The notes below the pieces were generated by a model. The model was given only the letters and a program-made list of their open reading frames with translations, made no database searches and was not told where the DNA came from. The translations under genes and the position numbers were made by a program. Source: a virus. Taken from it: 39,863 nt of DNA. Every line of letters starts with the position of its first letter. The stretch's first letter is position 1. The stretch is from IMG/VR virus record IMGVR_UViG_3300044825_000274, positions 1 through 39,863 of that record; one strand, written 5' to 3'. Positions 37,839-39,863 of this stretch are shown piece after piece.

Positions 37839-39506
37839 ATGGCCGAAATGCCACGCGCAACGGACCTCTTTGGTGATGTATCACCAGTAGAGGCCGCACA
37901 GCGTCATGAGGAATACCTTGCGACTTTGGATAAGTCTTTGAGCAATGCAAGCACCGTTCCCGGTGTTGCACCAAAGGCTGATCCTGTAAGCGCAATGGAA
38001 GCACTTGCCGCAAGCAAGTCACTCACCGCTGATGCACAGGCTGGACTTCAGAACGCCCTTGCCGCTCAAAGAGTTGCAATGCAGGACATTCAGAAGGAAA
38101 TCACTCTAACCAGCCCACTATCAACCTCATTTGCGGCGTTTGACTTGGAAGCACCTGCAAAGATGCTTACCCCACGCCCAACACCTCTCCGTAACCGCAT
38201 CCCTCGCAAGAAGGGTGTTGGTACCTCACACCGTGTCAAGAGAATTCTTGGTTACACCGGTACAGGTACAGGCGGAGTTGGAAACCTATGGCCCGGAATC
38301 ACCGAATCTTCAACCAGCACCTTTGGATCACTCGTTCTTGAGCGCGGTCCACAGATTTCGTATGCGGCTGATGACTTGGTATTGCCATACAACTCTTACT
38401 CACTAAGCGATTCAGTATCGTTTGATGCGAACTTCTCTGGTCTTGGTTATCAGGATCTTCGCCAACTATCTTCAACATCAACTCTCTATGCAACAATGTT
38501 GATGGAAGAAAGAATGATGCTATTCGCAAGAGGAACCGCATCAGGTTACTCAGGCGCAGTTGCCGCACCTACATTTACTAAGGCTTCACCAGTTGCAGGT
38601 TCAGGTCAGGTTGCTCTTACTGCAACAACTTATTACATCACTGTTACTTCTGATGCTGGTATTTCTGGCAACGGCTTTGGTGAGTCAATCGCCGCCGCAG
38701 AAGTTTCTGAGGTTGTTGGTGCAGGAGATGTTCTCACTGTTACCGTTTCAACCCCAGTAGCAGGCGCACTTGGTTACAACATTTATGTTGGAACAACAAC
38801 TGGTCTTGCCAACTTGAAGTACCAAGGAACCCTCAAGGCTCCGGGAACATTCACCATTGGTGGAGCAGGAACAACTGTTCTAGCAAATCAAGTGGTTTAT
38901 AGCACTTCAGGAGCCGCCGCATCACGCGCAACAGCAGATACCTCTGCTTATGCAACTGGTTATGACGGAATCCTTCCAACTGTTCTAAACCCTGCAATCT
39001 CTGGTGCAATCAACGCTGTAAATAGCACCTTCAGCACCGCTAATCCGGGTGTTGAGTTCCAGAATGTCTTTGCAACTATGTACCAGAATGTAAAGGCTGA
39101 CCCAGATCTAGTATTGCTCAACGGAAATGACCGTAAGCAACTCTCTGACGCAATCAAGAGTGGCTCTACTGCTAACTACCGTTTGACAATCCAAGAGCCG
39201 GGCAAAGATGGCGTTACCTACGGTTCCATTGTGACCGGACTTCAGAACGAAGTTACAGGTAAGGCTGTTGATCTCATGGTTCACCCATGGCTCAACCAAG
39301 GTGTTGCTCCTGTTCTATCGTTCACCCTTCCAATTCCTGATACTGAGGTATCAGATGTTTGGGCGAACTTCATGGTTCAGGACTACATGGGAATTCAGTG
39401 GCCTGTCGTACAGTTCTCGTATGACTTCTCCACATATTTCCGTGGAACCTTCTTCTGCACCGCTCCTGCTTGGAACGGCGTAGTTTCGGGAATTATCCCT
39501 GCATAA
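37839..39506 (+). CDS. Major capsid protein (HK97 fold) with Ig-like insertion
   Basis: A 555-residue capsid protein. An N-terminal helical segment (about 10-95, including VEAAQRHEEYLATLDKSL) is probably a delta-domain scaffold removed by the upstream protease. The HK97 core starts near PTPLRNRIPRKKGVG. A beta insertion at about 242-350 (YYITVTSDAGISGNGFGES, LGYNIYVGTTTGLANLKY) looks like an Ig/FN3-type surface domain. The core resumes with DGILPTVLNPAISGAINAV and ends FRGTFFCTAPAWNGVVSGI. The 37782 start is inside the preceding gene; ATG at 37839 after GAAAGGA is preferred. Confidence 0.9.
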   Translation: MAEMPRATDLFGDVSPVEAAQRHEEYLATLDKSLSNASTVPGVAPKADPVSAMEALAASKSLTADAQAGLQNALAAQRVAMQDIQKEITLTSPLSTSFAAFDLEAPAKMLTPRPTPLRNRIPRKKGVGTSHRVKRILGYTGTGTGGVGNLWPGITESSTSTFGSLVLERGPQISYAADDLVLPYNSYSLSDSVSFDANFSGLGYQDLRQLSSTSTLYATMLMEERMMLFARGTASGYSGAVAAPTFTKASPVAGSGQVALTATTYYITVTSDAGISGNGFGESIAAAEVSEVVGAGDVLTVTVSTPVAGALGYNIYVGTTTGLANLKYQGTLKAPGTFTIGGAGTTVLANQVVYSTSGAAASRATADTSAYATGYDGILPTVLNPAISGAINAVNSTFSTANPGVEFQNVFATMYQNVKADPDLVLLNGNDRKQLSDAIKSGSTANYRLTIQEPGKDGVTYGSIVTGLQNEVTGKAVDLMVHPWLNQGVAPVLSFTLPIPDTEVSDVWANFMVQDYMGIQWPVVQFSYDFSTYFRGTFFCTAPAWNGVVSGIIPA

Positions 39507-39518
39507 CAACTAAATAAG

Positions 39519-39555
39519 TAATGGGGGTGTGGGCCTTGAAACCCCACCCCCATTA
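39519..39555 (+). terminator. Terminator hairpin after the capsid gene
   Basis: TAATGGGGGTG plus GGG (39519-39533, with one bulged T at 39530) pairs with CCC plus CACCCCCATTA (39542-39555), a strong GC-rich stem of about 14 pairs with an 8-base loop. Only a short TTATT stretch follows. It may be a partial terminator, limiting read-through from the capsid gene to the connector genes. Confidence 0.75.
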
Positions 39556-39571
39556 TTACTAGGAGGCAATC

Positions 39572-39847
39572 ATGGGAAGATATGTAGCACCAGACAGAGG
39601 CGTAAGAGAAACCGTAATAGGTGGTAAGAAATATAACCCCGATAAAACCGGTCTTTACAATGTTGATAATTCAAGTCACGCCGCGGCAATGAAAAGAGAA
39701 GGTTTTTTTGAGGCTTCCTTAAACCCTTACGCGCAAGGTGACAGGCAAAGAGGATTTACCTGCGTACAATGTGGCTTTGATGGTTGGTTCCGCAAATGTG
39801 GGCGTTGTGGACACGAATCATCTGATACACAGCGAGATGGAGAATAA
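39572..39847 (+). CDS. Zinc-ribbon protein spanning the junction (complete copy)
   Basis: A 91-residue protein: MGRYVAPDRGVRETVIGGKK, a basic/polar middle, then FTCVQCGFDGWFRKCGRCGH, two CxxC pairs forming a clear zinc ribbon. AGGAGG lies seven bases before the ATG. It lies between capsid and connector, the position often used by head completion or decoration genes; DNA or portal contact through the ribbon is possible. The same gene reappears truncated at 1-191. Confidence 0.8.
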   Translation: MGRYVAPDRGVRETVIGGKKYNPDKTGLYNVDNSSHAAAMKREGFFEASLNPYAQGDRQRGFTCVQCGFDGWFRKCGRCGHESSDTQRDGE

Positions 39848-39863
39848 TCATGGCAGTGGGCGT
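39657..39863. repeat. Terminal direct repeat (circular overlap), right copy
   Basis: Right copy of the 207-base repeat, equal to 1-207 except T at 39784. It ends 16 bases into the connector gene, so the first codons of that gene (MAVG) appear at both ends of the window. Confidence 0.95.

Noticed and set aside
1-39863. tRNA genes, integrase, phage repressor, DNA polymerase
   Set aside because: Looked for in gaps and among protein frames; no gap exceeds about 150 bases and none folds as a clear tRNA; no tyrosine or serine recombinase motif, polymerase motif or typical repressor-peptidase was seen.

Overview
This window is a complete or nearly complete genome of a tailed phage with siphovirus-type tail genes. 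The first 207 bases recur as the last 207 bases with one synonymous difference, so the natural reading is a circular map of about 39,656 bp cut inside one small gene. The host is probably an actinobacterium: the phage carries a WhiB-type Fe-S regulator, a secreted SLT-type hydrolase of actinobacterial style, a ReqiPepy6 gp37-like tail protein and several genes that look leaderless. The moderate GC content and the sequence style recall phages of uncultured aquatic actinobacteria; that part is inference. No integrase, phage repressor, DNA polymerase, helicase, tRNA or CRISPR array was found.

Late region, read around the circle from 26845: terminase small and large subunits, an unusual cluster of four or five fibre-like or virion-associated genes (28613-31561), portal (31600), a MuF head-morphogenesis protein with two C-terminal ADP-ribosyltransferase-like regions (33471), a small partner gene (35480), a multidomain protease/scaffold polyprotein (35732), major capsid protein with an Ig-like insertion (37839), a strong terminator, and a small zinc-ribbon gene that crosses the junction. 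From base 194 follow head-tail connector, tail terminator, major tail protein, tail assembly chaperones with a canonical C-CCA-AAA -1 frameshift site, a gp10-like protein, tape measure, distal tail protein, minor tail proteins, four tandem glycine-rich adhesin paralogues, gp37-like tail protein, another fibre protein, and a lysis cassette (two holin-like proteins around a CHAP endolysin) ending at 16014.

Early/middle region (16103-26791): tightly packed small genes, many coupled through TAATG, ATGA or GTGA junctions. Recognisable functions are a metallophosphoesterase, a putative ssDNA annealing protein, a Cas4-like exonuclease, WhiB, a helix-turn-helix replication-organiser-like protein, a RusA resolvase, an HNH endonuclease, SSB and an excisionase-like helix-turn-helix protein. 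This is a recombination and initiation set that would depend on the host replisome. It also holds a run of Cys-rich mini-proteins, two near-identical promoter-hairpin-leader modules, and the only minus-strand genes (17604-17890).

The strongest candidates for new biology are the MuF protein with tandem ART-like regions, the tape measure built from two blocks of about twenty 11-residue repeats, the four-fold glycine-rich adhesin array, the duplicated leader module, and a secreted hydrolase whose signal peptide can only be translated from an ATT codon.
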